Positions 55,799-64,000 of a stretch of DNA of 64,000 nt are shown here, one piece after another. Position 1 is the stretch's first letter, and every line of letters begins with the position of its first letter. The DNA is taken from NCBI RefSeq assembly GCF_014649815.1, contig NZ_BMTT01000008.1:124001-188000 (forward strand), in the 5' to 3' direction. Below the pieces are notes generated by a model. It had not been told where the DNA came from, ran no database searches, and saw nothing but the letters and a program-made list of their open reading frames with translations. The stretch comes from Streptomyces mutabilis. GTDB lineage: Bacteria > Actinomycetota > Actinomycetes > Streptomycetales > Streptomycetaceae. The translations under genes and the position numbers were made by a program.

Positions 55799-56980
55799 AT
55801 GGTCAAGGTGCAGAACAATCAGGTCGGGCCCATGGCACCCTTGTGGGTCCGCCGCCCCGAGGCGCTGCACCTCGCCGCCTACGCGGTCGCCGCGCTGGTG
55901 TTCACCGGCCAGATCGTGGCGGTGGTCCTGCGCGGGTCGGAGGGGCCGACGGTCCTGTCCGTCCTCCTCGCTGGCGGCGGTGTCGCCCTCTCCTGGTGGC
56001 GGCCGTGGGCGGGACTGGTCGTGGCGAGCGGGGCGTCTTTCGCCGTCACCGCGGTGGGCCACGATCCCCTGTCGGTGTGGATGATGGCGGTGCTCGTCCT
56101 CTTCTCGGTCACCCTCAGGGGGAGACAGCCGCTGGTCGGAATCGGCATCGTGGCTGCCTTCTTCCTGGGGGCGTTCATGACCGTGGGCGGATTCCGCGGC
56201 GGCGCGATCGTGGGGTCCGCCGCGCTCTTCTCGGCCGTCGCGGGAGGGGCGACCGGGGCCGCGCTGCGCATCCACCGGGAGCACTGGCTCACCCTGGAGG
56301 AACGGGCCGAGAGCGCCCTCGCCACCCGCGAGATCGAGGCCACCCGCCGGGTGACCGAGGAACGGCTCCGCATCGCCCGGGACCTGCACGATGTCATCGG
56401 CCACCAGGTCGCGATGCTGAGCATGCATCTAGGTGCCGCGGAGATCGGGCTGCCCGAGGACGCCGTGTCCGCCCGGCAGGCCCTCGGGTCGGCCAGGACC
56501 AGCGCCCGCACCGTCGTCGTCGAGACCCAGCGGATCCTGGCGCTGCTCCGCCTCGGGGACGACAGTTCCGACGACGAGGCGCTCCGGCCGACCCCCGCGC
56601 TCAGCGGCCTGGAAGGCCTGGTCGCCTCCTTCGAGAGCATCGGCCTCGACGTCCGGCCCTCCCTCGACATCCCCACCGGTTTCGTGGAACCCAGCGTCGG
56701 CGTGACGGTCTACCGAGTCGTTCAGGAAGCACTCACGAACGCCTACCGGCACGGAGAGGGGGCTGCGACGGTGGAGGTGCGCGAGCGCGACGGCCGGATC
56801 TGCCTCACCGTGGAGAACCGCGTCGGTCACTCGCCAGGCGGCTCCGGGCCGGGCGGCGGACTCGGACTCGTGGGGATGCGCGAACGCGTCGAGTCCTCCA
56901 ACGGGCGGCTGACGATCGACAGCGGCGAGGGGCGATTCCGGGTCCACGCCGAGTTCAGCCCGCTGGGAGCCGCCGTATGA
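55799..56980 (+). CDS. NarL-type sensor histidine kinase (HisKA_3)
   Basis: A roughly 393-residue kinase. An N-terminal block of about four to six hydrophobic segments (LAAYAVAALVFTGQIVAVVL, GLVVASGASFAVTAV, VWMMAVLVLFSVTL, LVGIGIVAAFFLGAFMTVGG) has no large outside domain. A dimerisation helix with RIARDLHDVIGHQVAMLSMH (His197 as phospho-acceptor) is followed by the ATPase core (VVQEALTNAYRHGEGA, GGGLGLVGMRERVE). The ATG used is the first with acceptable context; GTG 18 bases upstream is an alternative. The response regulator starts in its stop codon. Confidence 0.9.
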   Translation: MVKVQNNQVGPMAPLWVRRPEALHLAAYAVAALVFTGQIVAVVLRGSEGPTVLSVLLAGGGVALSWWRPWAGLVVASGASFAVTAVGHDPLSVWMMAVLVLFSVTLRGRQPLVGIGIVAAFFLGAFMTVGGFRGGAIVGSAALFSAVAGGATGAALRIHREHWLTLEERAESALATREIEATRRVTEERLRIARDLHDVIGHQVAMLSMHLGAAEIGLPEDAVSARQALGSARTSARTVVVETQRILALLRLGDDSSDDEALRPTPALSGLEGLVASFESIGLDVRPSLDIPTGFVEPSVGVTVYRVVQEALTNAYRHGEGAATVEVRERDGRICLTVENRVGHSPGGSGPGGGLGLVGMRERVESSNGRLTIDSGEGRFRVHAEFSPLGAAV

Positions 56981-57639
56981 CGACACGGATTCTGATCGTC
57001 GACGACCAGGACGAGATCCGGGCCGGCATCAAGGCGATGCTCCGGCTCGACCCGGATCTGGTCGTCGTGGGTGACCTCTCCGACGGACTCCAGGTCGTCC
57101 CCTTCCTCCGGGACCACCCCCTCGACCTGGTCCTGATGGACATCCGGATGCCCGGCATCGACGGGGTCGAGGCCACCCGCAGGATCCGCAAGGAGCACCC
57201 GCCCGAGAAGCTGCGGGTGATCGTGCTGACCACGTTCGACCAGGACGACATCGTGCTGGCCGCCCTTCGCGCGGGTGCCAACGGCTTCCTGAGCAAGACC
57301 GTGAGCCCCGCCGAACTGGTCGCCGGAATCACCGAGGTCGTGGGCGGTGGCGGTGCGCTTTCGGCCGCCGCGACGGCCGCGCTCATCGGGCACATGACCA
57401 ACAGTCCACCGCCGGTGATCGACCGGGAGCTGCTGCGCCGCTTCGACGCCCTGACCCCCAGGGAGCGGGACGTGGTCGTGCTCGTCGCGAGCGGTCTGGG
57501 CAACGACGAGATAGCCGCCCAGATGTCGGTGTCGCCGTTCACCGTGAAGACGCATGCGGTGCGGGCGATGACGAAGGTCGGCGCACGTGATCGAGCGCAA
57601 CTCGTCTCGTTCACCTTCCGGGCCGGCCTCTGCCCCTGA
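56977..57639 (+). CDS. NarL/LuxR-type response regulator
   Basis: A 220-residue regulator. Receiver: ILIVDDQDEIR, Asp55 in LVLMDIRMPGIDG, LTTF and the SKTV lysine. The C-terminal LuxR-type helix-turn-helix is LTPRERDVVVLVASGLGNDEIAAQMSVSPFTVKTHAVRAMTKVGARDRAQLV. The ATG overlaps the kinase stop (ATGA). It probably binds the TACTTCGAACGAAGTA palindromes upstream and controls the DUF308 gene and its own operon. Confidence 0.93.
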   Translation: MTTRILIVDDQDEIRAGIKAMLRLDPDLVVVGDLSDGLQVVPFLRDHPLDLVLMDIRMPGIDGVEATRRIRKEHPPEKLRVIVLTTFDQDDIVLAALRAGANGFLSKTVSPAELVAGITEVVGGGGALSAAATAALIGHMTNSPPPVIDRELLRRFDALTPRERDVVVLVASGLGNDEIAAQMSVSPFTVKTHAVRAMTKVGARDRAQLVSFTFRAGLCP

Positions 57640-57739
57640 GCCTGCCGAGCAGAACCCCGGAAACAGGTGGCCGCCGTGGAGATGCCGAGCAGTCCGGCGG
57701 GCGGGACGGCGTGGGCACGTACCCGGAAGACCTGCCGTT

Positions 57740-57917
57740 GCGCTGCGCGAGCGGCGTGCCTGGACCCGTACCTGCGGAGCCGGGCTTGCGCCACGGCAAG
57801 GCGGACGAGCTCGGAGTCGGTCAGCAGCGGCGGCTTCCCTATCCACCGGGTCCCTCCGATCTCGTTGCCGATCTTCACGTACAGCGCGGTCCAGAGGGTG
57901 TTCAGGTCTTGCGTCAC
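57740..57917 (-). mobile_element. IS982-like transposase N-terminal remnant
   Basis: From GTG, VTQDLNTLWTALYVKIGNEIGGTRWIGKPPLLTDSELVRLAVAQA matches the start of IS982-family transposases. The frame then degenerates into Arg/Ala-rich sequence and no DDE residues follow. Terminal repeats were not found. Confidence 0.65.
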
Positions 57918-57984
57918 AACATGATCTTGAGCGCCCTCTCCGCAAGCCCGCGCACCGGCCCGACATCGGCCTCATTCGTCTAGT

Positions 57985-58014
57985 GGCTGTCCGGCCCTGA
58001 TCCGCCGGACAGCC
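57985..58014. terminator. Hairpin near the right edge of the insert
   Basis: GGCTGTCCGG ... CCGGACAGCC, a 10-base perfect stem with a 10-base loop between the transposase remnant and the right att copy. It may be a terminator or an element-end structure. Confidence 0.4.
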
Positions 58015-58094
58015 CTCGGTGCATCGGATGAGCAGTCCGCAGACAGTCCGCAGGACACCCGATCAAGACCGTCGCACCCCATCGCCACCCAACA

Positions 58095-58732
58095 TCAAAA
58101 GGCCAGGTCAGCGCCCCACAGGGAAGATCCCCGCAGGTCGCCGACCTGGCCGATCACTAGGAGACCAAGAAGGCCTGACCCTCGTTCACGCCTTGGACGC
58201 ACGGTGACCCGTGCCGCACGGTCTTCAGATCCGCACCCGGTCCGCAGGCCGCCGAGCACGGCGCCGTCGCGGTCCGGGTGCGGTCGTGTCCGGCCTCGGA
58301 CCCGCCTCAGACGGGAGACCAGGCCCCGGCGCGCCCAGCCCGTCCTGCGCAGTCCTGCCCGGACGCAGTAGGCGGCCACGACCACCGCGAGCGCCGCGGC
58401 GCCGGGAGCGGACGGGACGGCGTTCATCGCGGCGACGCCGATCACCACGGCGACCAGGCCGTCGAACTGCCACGCCACGAGCAGCAGGCCGGAGAGGTCA
58501 CCGAGCGGCGTGACCACCGGGAGCAGCAGCGACAGCGGCAGGTGCAGCTTCATCTCGCGCAGAATCTCGCGCCGAGGACGAGCACCACCGACCCGGCGAC
58601 GAGCAGCGCCGTGTCCGGCAGGCGCCCGCCGTACGGGAGACGGTGACGGTCGGCGCCGACGCCAGGGACCGCGTCCACGCCGTGACATGCCGGTGCTCGG
58701 CACCACCGGGAACCCATTCCGTTCTCCAGCAC
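58095..58732 (-). pseudogene. Membrane protein gene, apparently frameshifted at the right edge
   Basis: Two minus-strand frames together make a plausible membrane protein: GGRLPDTALLVAGSVVLVLGARF in one, then MKLHLPLSLLLPVVTPLGDLSGLLLVAWQFDGLVAVVIGVAAMNAVPSAPGAAALAVVVAAYCVRAGL in the next, joined near 58555. Three to four hydrophobic segments are seen. The end runs through the right att copy into element sequence, so its C-terminus was probably replaced by the insertion. An intact small protein starting at MKLHLPL (58553) is an alternative. No family was recognised. Confidence 0.4.
58160..58178 (+). repeat. attR-like copy of the sodN 3' end
   Basis: GGAGACCAAGAAGGCCTGA, identical to the last 19 bases of sodN including the TGA. 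It defines the right end of the inserted segment. Confidence 0.72.
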
Positions 58733-58747
58733 TGCGAGGAGAGCGGT

Positions 58748-59365
58748 TCAAGCGCTTTGCCGCGGCTCACGCCACATCGGCCACATCCTGGGACCGTCCG
58801 GCAGGTCCAGGGCCCGGCCGGTGCACTCGAAGCCGAGCCGTTCGTACAGTTCCCGGCTGCGGCCGCTGCTCGCTTCCAGATAGGCGGGCAACCCCTCGCG
58901 GTCGCACCGGTCCAGGACCGACTCGATGAGCGCGGTGCCCAGCCCCTCGCCCTGCCGGTCGGGGGCCACGCCGATCATCCACAGGTACTCGTGGGCCCGG
59001 TCGGAGGGGTGGATGCCGTCCGTCAGCCGGGCTATCAGCTCCACCCGCTCGTTCTCCGGGTCGACGGCCTCACGGACCAGGACGGGGACGTCGTCCCCGC
59101 CGTCACCGCGCTCCTCGCCGGAGTCCTCGCCCGCGGGTACGGACAGCCAGAGCGCGCATGCCGCGCCGTCCTCGGTTAGGTCGATACGCCCGTCTGCGAG
59201 CACGGCGTCGGTGAATGCGGCCATGAGCCGGTGGTGAGTCCGGCGTCGGTACTCCTCGCCGGGGAAGACCCAACCGCTCACCGGATCGTCCTGGAACGCC
59301 TCGTCCAGCAGCCGGACAACCAGTTCCCGGTCGCTTTCCCGCGCCGTCCGGATCGCCACACCCAT
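58748..59365 (-). CDS. GNAT-family N-acetyltransferase
   Basis: A 205-residue protein. The GNAT fold is clear: IRTARESDRELVVRLLDEAFQDDPVSGWVF, ACALWLSVPAG, and the acetyl-CoA site YLWMIGVAPDRQGEGLGTALIESVL (Q/R-x-x-G-x-G/A). The end is LPAYLEASSGRSRELYERLGFE. It acetylates an unknown amine. It stands alone and has normal host codon use, so it belongs to the core side of the insertion boundary. Confidence 0.88.
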   Translation of the reverse strand: MGVAIRTARESDRELVVRLLDEAFQDDPVSGWVFPGEEYRRRTHHRLMAAFTDAVLADGRIDLTEDGAACALWLSVPAGEDSGEERGDGGDDVPVLVREAVDPENERVELIARLTDGIHPSDRAHEYLWMIGVAPDRQGEGLGTALIESVLDRCDREGLPAYLEASSGRSRELYERLGFECTGRALDLPDGPRMWPMWREPRQSA

Positions 59366-59625
59366 GCCACGTCCACCCTCTCACCTCAACCGCGTTCACG
59401 CGTACGGCGGTTGAGCCTATCCGTCGCCTTCGGCGGACGGTGGGGAGCGTTCCCGGACGAACGTCTGGAGGGCGGGCCCCGCACACCGTGGGGAAGTGCG
59501 GGACCCGCCGGACCGGAGCCCTCAGCGGGCGGCCGTACGTCGGTCAGGTCCGTACGGCCCTGTACGGGCTCCGGGGTCCTGCCGGGCCGCCCGGCCCGAC
59601 CGGAGCGCCGGACGGCCGGGGAGGG

Positions 59626-60762
59626 TCAGGTGCTGCGCCGGGTCACGAACTCGGCCAGCGCGAGGAGGCCGCCCGCAGCCCCCGGGTCGGGCACGGCACG
59701 GGCCAGTTCCTGCATCGCCCGCGCCATGCGGTCGGCCGCCTGGGTCTGGGCCCAGTCCCGGCCGCCCGCCCGCTCCACTGCCAGTGCGCTGCGCTCCAGG
59801 TCCTCCCTGTCCTCGTCGTACGGTGCCGCGTACAGCGCGGCGAGTTCGGCGGCGGCAGGGGTGCCGGAGGTGAGGGCGGCGACCACCGGCAGGGACTTCT
59901 TGCGGGCGGCCAGGTCCGCGCCGGCCGGCTTGCCGGTACGGCGCGGGTCGCCCCATATGCCGATGACGTCGTCGATGAGCTGGAACGCCAACCCGGCCTC
60001 CCGGCCGAAGGCGTCCAGTGCCTCCACGTCCTGGTCGGCGGCCCCGGCGTACAGCGCGCCGAGGGCACAGGCGCATCCCAGCAGGGCGCCCGTCTTGGCC
60101 TCGGCCATGGCGAGCGTCTCGTCGAGGGTGACCTCGTCCGGGGCGCGCCGCTCCATGGCCGTGTCCGCGTGCTGGCCCTCGCAGAGTTCCATGACGCAGT
60201 CGGCGAGCCGGGCGGCCGCCGCCGCCGACGCCGGGTGCGGGTCCGCGGCGAGCAGCCGAAGGGCCAGCGCCTGGAGGGCGTCCCCGGCGAGGATCGCGTC
60301 GGCGTCGCCGAACACGGTCCACGCGGTGGGCCGGTGGCGCCGGGTGGTGTCACGGTCCATCACGTCGTCGTGCAGCAACGTGAAGTTGTGGACCAGTTCC
60401 ACCGCCGCCGCGGCCGGCACCGCCGCCGCCCGGGCCGCGGGCCCACCGAGCGCGGCGGCCGAGGCCAGGACGAGCGCGGGGCGGATCGCCTTTCCCGCGT
60501 TGCCCGCGGCGGGTGTGCCGTCCGCGTGCTGCCAGCCGAAGTGGTAGAGCGCGATCCGCCGCATCGACGCGGGCAGCGACGCGACGGCGGACCGCAGCCC
60601 GGGTTCGACCGACGCCCGGGACTCCCGCAGGAGCGCCGCCGCCTCGTGTCCGTCGGAGAGGCTGTCCGGCTCCTCGTCCCGCTGCCCGCCGATGCCCCCT
60701 TGCCTCTCCAGCGTGCCGGTGGGCCGGCGCGCTCCGGCGGTGCCGTGCGGAGCCTCCGTCAT
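59626..60762 (-). CDS. Polyprenyl diphosphate synthase, probable encapsulin cargo
   Basis: A 378-residue trans-isoprenyl diphosphate synthase. First Asp-rich motif LLHDDVMDRDTTRRHR (Asp132-Asp133-x-x-Asp136), second QLIDDVIGIWGD (Asp264-Asp265), plus GKAIRPALVLAS and KTGALLG. The first about 45 residues are disordered (Gly/Thr/Arg/Asp), as in family 2 encapsulin cargo enzymes, where this segment directs loading. The ATG at MTEAPH was chosen because of GGGGGAAG upstream. It lies 88 bases after the encapsulin gene, so the two are co-transcribed. The chain length of the product cannot be told. Confidence 0.9.
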   Translation of the reverse strand: MTEAPHGTAGARRPTGTLERQGGIGGQRDEEPDSLSDGHEAAALLRESRASVEPGLRSAVASLPASMRRIALYHFGWQHADGTPAAGNAGKAIRPALVLASAAALGGPAARAAAVPAAAAVELVHNFTLLHDDVMDRDTTRRHRPTAWTVFGDADAILAGDALQALALRLLAADPHPASAAAAARLADCVMELCEGQHADTAMERRAPDEVTLDETLAMAEAKTGALLGCACALGALYAGAADQDVEALDAFGREAGLAFQLIDDVIGIWGDPRRTGKPAGADLAARKKSLPVVAALTSGTPAAAELAALYAAPYDEDREDLERSALAVERAGGRDWAQTQAADRMARAMQELARAVPDPGAAGGLLALAEFVTRRST

Positions 60763-60850
60763 CGACTCACTTCCCCCCATGCGCCCGCGACCGTACCCCC
60801 GGGATCTACCCGCCCGGGCGGGCGGGAACACGGCGTACGGGGCAGCGGCG

Positions 60851-62257
60851 TCACCGCCAGCGGCCGATCTCGACGTTCTCCAGAACGCCGAGCGCGTCCG
60901 GTACCAGGACGGCGGCCGAGTAGTAGGCCGTGACCAGGTATTTGATGATGGCCTGCTCGTTGATGCCCATGAAGCGCACCGACAGACTCGGCTCGATCTC
61001 GTCGGGGATGCCGGTGGCCCGCAGGCCGATCACGCCCTGGTCCTGCTCGCCGGTACGCATCGCGATGATCGACGTCGTACGGGCCTCGGTGACCGGGATC
61101 TTGTTGCACGGGTAGATGGGCACCCCGCGCCAGGTCGGGATGCGGTTGCCGGCGATGTCGATCGTCTCCGGCACGAGTCCGCGCTTGTTGAGCTCACGGC
61201 CGATCGCGGCGATGGCGCGCGGATGGGCGAGGAGCAGCTTGGTGCCGCGCCGCCGGCTCAGCAGCTCGTCCAGGTCGTCCGGGCCGGGGACGCCTTCGTG
61301 CGGCTGGATCCGCTGGTCGTACTCGCAGTTGTGCAGCAGGCCGAACTCACGGTTGTTGACGAGCTCGTGCTCCTGGCGCTCCTTCAACGCCTCGACGGTC
61401 AGCCGGATCTGCTGCTCCGTCTGGTTCATCGGCTGGTTGTAGAGGTCGGCCACGCGCGAGTGGATCCGCAGCACGGTCTGGGCGACGCTCAGCTCGTACT
61501 CACGGGGGCGTGCCTCGTAGTCGACGAAGGTGTGCGGGATGTCCGGCTCGCCGCTGTGTCCGGCGGAGAGGTCGATCGCCTTCTCGCCGTGCCTGTTGGT
61601 GGGCTGGTCGGGGAGCGAGCGGCGCTCCTCGAGGTGGACACGCAGGGAGTCCGAGCGCTCCGCGATCTGCTCCACCTCCTGGCGGGGCAGGACGAGCACC
61701 GTGCACGCGGTGACCGTGCGGGCGGTGTACTCCCAGATGGCGTCCCCGTCCAGCAGCGCCTCGTCGCCGAAGTAGGCGCCGTCGGCGAGGACGCCGAGCA
61801 CCGCGTCGTCGCCGTAGGGGCCGGTGCCGACCTTCTCCACCTTGCCGTGGGCCAGCAGGTACACCTCGTCGGCCCGGGCGCCGAACGAGGCGATCACCTC
61901 GCCGGGGCCGAACTCCCGCTGCGCACAGCGCTGCGCGAGTTCCGAGAGCACCTCCTCGTCCTCGTACGACCGCAGGGCCGGCAGTTCGCCCAGCTCCGCG
62001 GGGATGACCTCGACGCGGTCGCCGGTCTTCACGAACGTGACCCGGCCGTCGCCGACGGCGAAGGTCATGCGCCGGTTCACCCGGTACGTGCCGCCCTGGA
62101 TGTCGACCCACGGAAGCGTGCGCAGCAGCCAGCGGGAGCTGATCTCCTGCATCTGAGGAACGGACTTGGTCGTGGTGGCCAGGTTCCGCGCGGCCGCCGT
62201 GCCGAGGCTCTGCTGCGGCCTGGTCTGCTCGGTGCGGACCTCTTCGCCTACCGACAT
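60851..62257 (-). CDS. Family 2B encapsulin shell protein with cyclic-nucleotide-binding-like insert
   Basis: A 468-residue protein. An N-terminal arm (residues 1-40) and first shell elements ([25 protein letters not shown]) are followed by an inserted cNMP-binding-like domain at about 80-200 ([47 protein letters not shown]). An HK97-like shell part follows ([82 protein letters not shown]). This combination is the hallmark of family 2B encapsulins, which form protein shells around terpenoid enzymes, including polyprenyl synthases. The cargo gene follows on the same strand. Confidence 0.9.
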   Translation of the reverse strand: MSVGEEVRTEQTRPQQSLGTAAARNLATTTKSVPQMQEISSRWLLRTLPWVDIQGGTYRVNRRMTFAVGDGRVTFVKTGDRVEVIPAELGELPALRSYEDEEVLSELAQRCAQREFGPGEVIASFGARADEVYLLAHGKVEKVGTGPYGDDAVLGVLADGAYFGDEALLDGDAIWEYTARTVTACTVLVLPRQEVEQIAERSDSLRVHLEERRSLPDQPTNRHGEKAIDLSAGHSGEPDIPHTFVDYEARPREYELSVAQTVLRIHSRVADLYNQPMNQTEQQIRLTVEALKERQEHELVNNREFGLLHNCEYDQRIQPHEGVPGPDDLDELLSRRRGTKLLLAHPRAIAAIGRELNKRGLVPETIDIAGNRIPTWRGVPIYPCNKIPVTEARTTSIIAMRTGEQDQGVIGLRATGIPDEIEPSLSVRFMGINEQAIIKYLVTAYYSAAVLVPDALGVLENVEIGRWR

Positions 62258-62584
62258 AAGGAATTGCCCTCCCGGTCATGCCGGACGGCTGCGCCCGGCA
62301 TCGATGTACGTGGGCCACCCTCCCTCACGGAGCGTGCCGGTGCTATTACCCGAAAGAGCGGGAATGGATCACCGGTCGCCCGGGCAGACAGGGGGACTCG
62401 TTCCGGCGTCTCGGCGGCTTGTCGGGCGCGCCCCGGCGTCGGCCGGGGTTGTCGGCCGGAACGGGATTGTCCGAAACGACTCGCACACGGCCCGAACAAG
62501 TCATAGGTAGCACTCCGTTTCGGTACAAGCACCGTACGAGGCGGTCGCGCCGGGCGGTCGTCACGCAGCGTGAAGGAGTCGGCC
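62258..62584. other. Divergent intergenic region, encapsulin / amidase
   Basis: About 330 bases without a supported gene. It must hold the promoters of both operons. No strong operator palindrome was recognised. Confidence 0.45.
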
Positions 62585-63175
62585 GTGGCCTCACCCATGT
62601 CCGCGAGCAGTTTCCTCAAGGCACTGAAGGCGGAGGGCCTCGCCGTCGTCCAGGTCGGCGACTGGCGGGACCACAACCGCAACCACAAGGGCCCCTGGGG
62701 GCCCGTGCACGGCGTGATGATCCACCACACCGTCACCAAGGGCAGCGCGCGGACCGTGGAGGTCTGCCGCAAGGGCTACGACGGGCTGCCCGGGCCGCTG
62801 TGCCACGGAGTCATCACCAAGGACGGCAAGGTCCACCTGGTCGGGTACGGCCGGGCCAACCACGCCGGGCTGGGCGACGACGACGTGCTGCGCGCGGTGA
62901 TCGCGGAGAAGGCGCTGCCCAGGGACAACGAGGCGAACACCGACGGCAACCGGCATTTCTACGGTTTCGAGTGCGAGAACTTGGGCGACGGCGAGGACCC
63001 CTGGCCGGCCGCGCAGTTGGAGGCGATCGAGCGGGCCGCGGCCGCGGTCTGCCGGCATCACGGCTGGAACGAGCGATCCGTCATCGGCCACCTGGAATGG
63101 CAGCCCGGGAAGGTGGACCCGCGGGGGTTCACGATGGCGTCGATGCGGGCGCGGATCCGCGACCGGCTGAAGTGA
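62585..63175 (+). CDS. N-acetylmuramoyl-L-alanine amidase (PGRP/amidase_2 type)
   Basis: A 196-residue protein starting at GTG after GAAGGAG. The amidase_2 fold is seen: GPVHGVMIHHTVTKGSARTVEVC (zinc His), PLCHGVITKDGKVHLVGYGRANHAG, FYGFECENLGDGEDPWPAAQLEAIERAAAAVC, and VIGHLEWQPGKVDPRGFTM (second zinc-site His). There is no signal peptide, so it may be cytoplasmic, or exported by another route or by lysis, as with phage-like enzymes. Confidence 0.88.
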   Translation: MASPMSASSFLKALKAEGLAVVQVGDWRDHNRNHKGPWGPVHGVMIHHTVTKGSARTVEVCRKGYDGLPGPLCHGVITKDGKVHLVGYGRANHAGLGDDDVLRAVIAEKALPRDNEANTDGNRHFYGFECENLGDGEDPWPAAQLEAIERAAAAVCRHHGWNERSVIGHLEWQPGKVDPRGFTMASMRARIRDRLK

Positions 63176-63212
63176 CGGGTGCGCCGGTCGCGGGCGGCGG
63201 GACAATGGCGGG

Positions 63213-64000
63213 GTGACCGGAACCGACACCTCCGACCTCGCCGCCCTGCGCCCCCGCCTGCCCTCTCCGCTGCACGAGGTCGCCGACGAGCGGTTCGAAC
63301 GGCGTGGGGTGCGGCTGCTGCTGAAGCGCGACGACCTGATCCATCCGGAGCTGGTCGGCAACAAATGGCGCAAACTCGCGCCGAATCTCGCCACGGCGGC
63401 CGGTCGTACGGTCGTCACGTTCGGCGGCGCGTACTCCAACCATCTGCGTGCCACGGCCGCCGCCGGCCGACTGCTGGGACTGCCCACGGTGGGCGTGGTG
63501 CGCGGTCATGAACTGGCCGACCGGCCGCTGAATCCCTCGCTGGCCCGGTGCGTGGCCGACGGCATGCGACTGCACTTCGTCGACCGCTCGACGTACCGCC
63601 GCAAGACGGAACCGGACGTACTGGCGGCGCTCCTGCGCGCGGTCGACGCCGAGGACGGGGTCGTCGTGCCCGAGGGCGGCAGCAACCCGGCGGCCGTGCG
63701 CGGCTGCCGGGCGCTCGGCGAGGAACTGGGCGGGCACGCCGACGTGGTCGCCCTCGCCTGCGGCACCGGCGGCACGCTCGCGGGGCTGGCCGCCGGTCTC
63801 CCCAGGGGACTGCGGGCGCTGGGCATACCCGTGCTCAAGGGCGGTTTCCTGGCCGACGACATACGGTGGCTCCAGGACCGCGCGTTCGGCGGACCGCGCG
63901 GCGAGTGGAGCCTCGACGACCGCTTCCACGGCGGCGGCTACGCCCGCACCGGTTCCGGGCTCGACTCCTTCGCCGAGGACTTCGAACGCCGTCACGGCCT
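63213..64000 (+). CDS. PLP-dependent ACC deaminase/D-cysteine desulfhydrase-like enzyme (3' end outside window)
   Basis: 262 codons of an open frame running off the right edge. The start is GTG (VTGTDTSDLAAL). Motifs of the 1-aminocyclopropane-1-carboxylate deaminase/D-cysteine desulfhydrase group of fold-type II PLP enzymes: LLLKRDDLIHPELVGNKWRKL (PLP-binding Lys in NKWRK), VVTFGGAYSNHLRATAAAGRLLG (Ser-Asn-His), VVPEGGSNPAAVRG, and the phosphate-binding ACGTGGTLAGL. The substrate (D-cysteine, ACC or other) cannot be decided from this part. Confidence 0.88.
   Translation, partial: MTGTDTSDLAALRPRLPSPLHEVADERFERRGVRLLLKRDDLIHPELVGNKWRKLAPNLATAAGRTVVTFGGAYSNHLRATAAAGRLLGLPTVGVVRGHELADRPLNPSLARCVADGMRLHFVDRSTYRRKTEPDVLAALLRAVDAEDGVVVPEGGSNPAAVRGCRALGEELGGHADVVALACGTGGTLAGLAAGLPRGLRALGIPVLKGGFLADDIRWLQDRAFGGPRGEWSLDDRFHGGGYARTGSGLDSFAEDFERRHG

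Larger units (their letters stand above)
51413..58178. mobile_element. Decayed integrative element(s) in the sodN 3' end
   Basis: About 6.7 kb bounded by the 19-base direct repeats. Contents are two broken tyrosine integrases, a LysM fragment, frameshifted element genes (glycine-rich, DUF3631, NUDIX), an IS982 remnant, and intact cargo (methyltransferase, XRE, DUF308, two-component system). No replication initiator, excisionase or TraB-like translocase is left, so it is a non-mobile relic, possibly of more than one insertion. The boundaries are inferred from the repeat. Confidence 0.65.

Noticed and set aside
62278-63216. Plus-strand frame overlapping the amidase
   Set aside because: It is in a different frame from the amidase, Arg/Gly-rich, with no domain. 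The amidase frame has clear zinc-site motifs.

Overview
The window is chromosomal DNA of a Streptomyces or very close actinomycete. It is high-GC, with GTG and TTG starts, many 4-base stop/start overlaps, a complete conservon (cvnA-D), a nickel superoxide dismutase with its maturation protease, an HspR-type operator in front of lon, and a fused Kgd-type 2-oxoglutarate dehydrogenase. The gene order around lon, kgd, the malic enzyme and sodN looks like a conserved Streptomyces core segment. Accessory DNA has been inserted into it or has decayed within it.

Layout. Positions 1-9 kb hold the end of a sensor kinase, a secreted SH3-like protein, an FtsW/RodA-PBP pair for cell-wall synthesis, a broken Uma2-family gene, an AurF-like diiron oxygenase, a TetR regulator and a secreted NlpC/P60 peptidase. 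From 9 to 15 kb a minus-strand conservon reads cvnA-cvnB-cvnC-cvnD and continues into a StyA-like flavin monooxygenase. From 15 to 27 kb are a PP2C-like protein, a MarR regulator, a GH25 lysozyme, lon with its HAIR box, a two-component system and kgd.

The most unusual block is 27.2-38.9 kb: seven minus-strand genes that probably form one system. In transcription order they are a Trypco1-type small protein, a trypsin-like protease with a VMAP-like C-terminus, a MoxR-type AAA ATPase, a SAV_2336-type protein with a vWA-like domain, a 94-residue candidate RiPP precursor, a stand-alone HEXXH peptide hydroxylase, and a TIR-like/NB-ARC/TPR protein. This resembles the NTP-dependent biological-conflict (vWA-MoxR-VMAP, FxSxx-COOH) systems. 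No radical SAM enzyme is present, and the precursor and hydroxylase are coupled by an ATGA overlap.

From 39 to 49 kb are regulators (DUF4097/PadR, Clp-N/HTH), an oxidoreductase, a malic enzyme and a polar amino-acid ABC transporter. The sodX/sodN pair follows at 50.4-51.4 kb.

The 3' end of sodN is an apparent attachment site. Nineteen bases ending at its stop codon recur at 58.16 kb, bracketing about 6.7 kb of decayed integrative-element DNA. That segment holds two broken integrases, a LysM remnant, frameshifted DUF3631, glycine-rich and NUDIX fragments and an IS982-like remnant. Intact cargo is also present: a methyltransferase, an XRE regulator, and a DUF308 membrane protein divergent from a NarL-type two-component system across two mirror-image palindromes.

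The last 5 kb hold a GNAT acetyltransferase, a family 2B encapsulin shell gene with an adjacent polyprenyl diphosphate synthase as likely cargo, a peptidoglycan amidase and a PLP enzyme cut by the window edge. No rRNA, tRNA or CRISPR array was seen. All homology statements come from reading motifs by eye; no database search was run.
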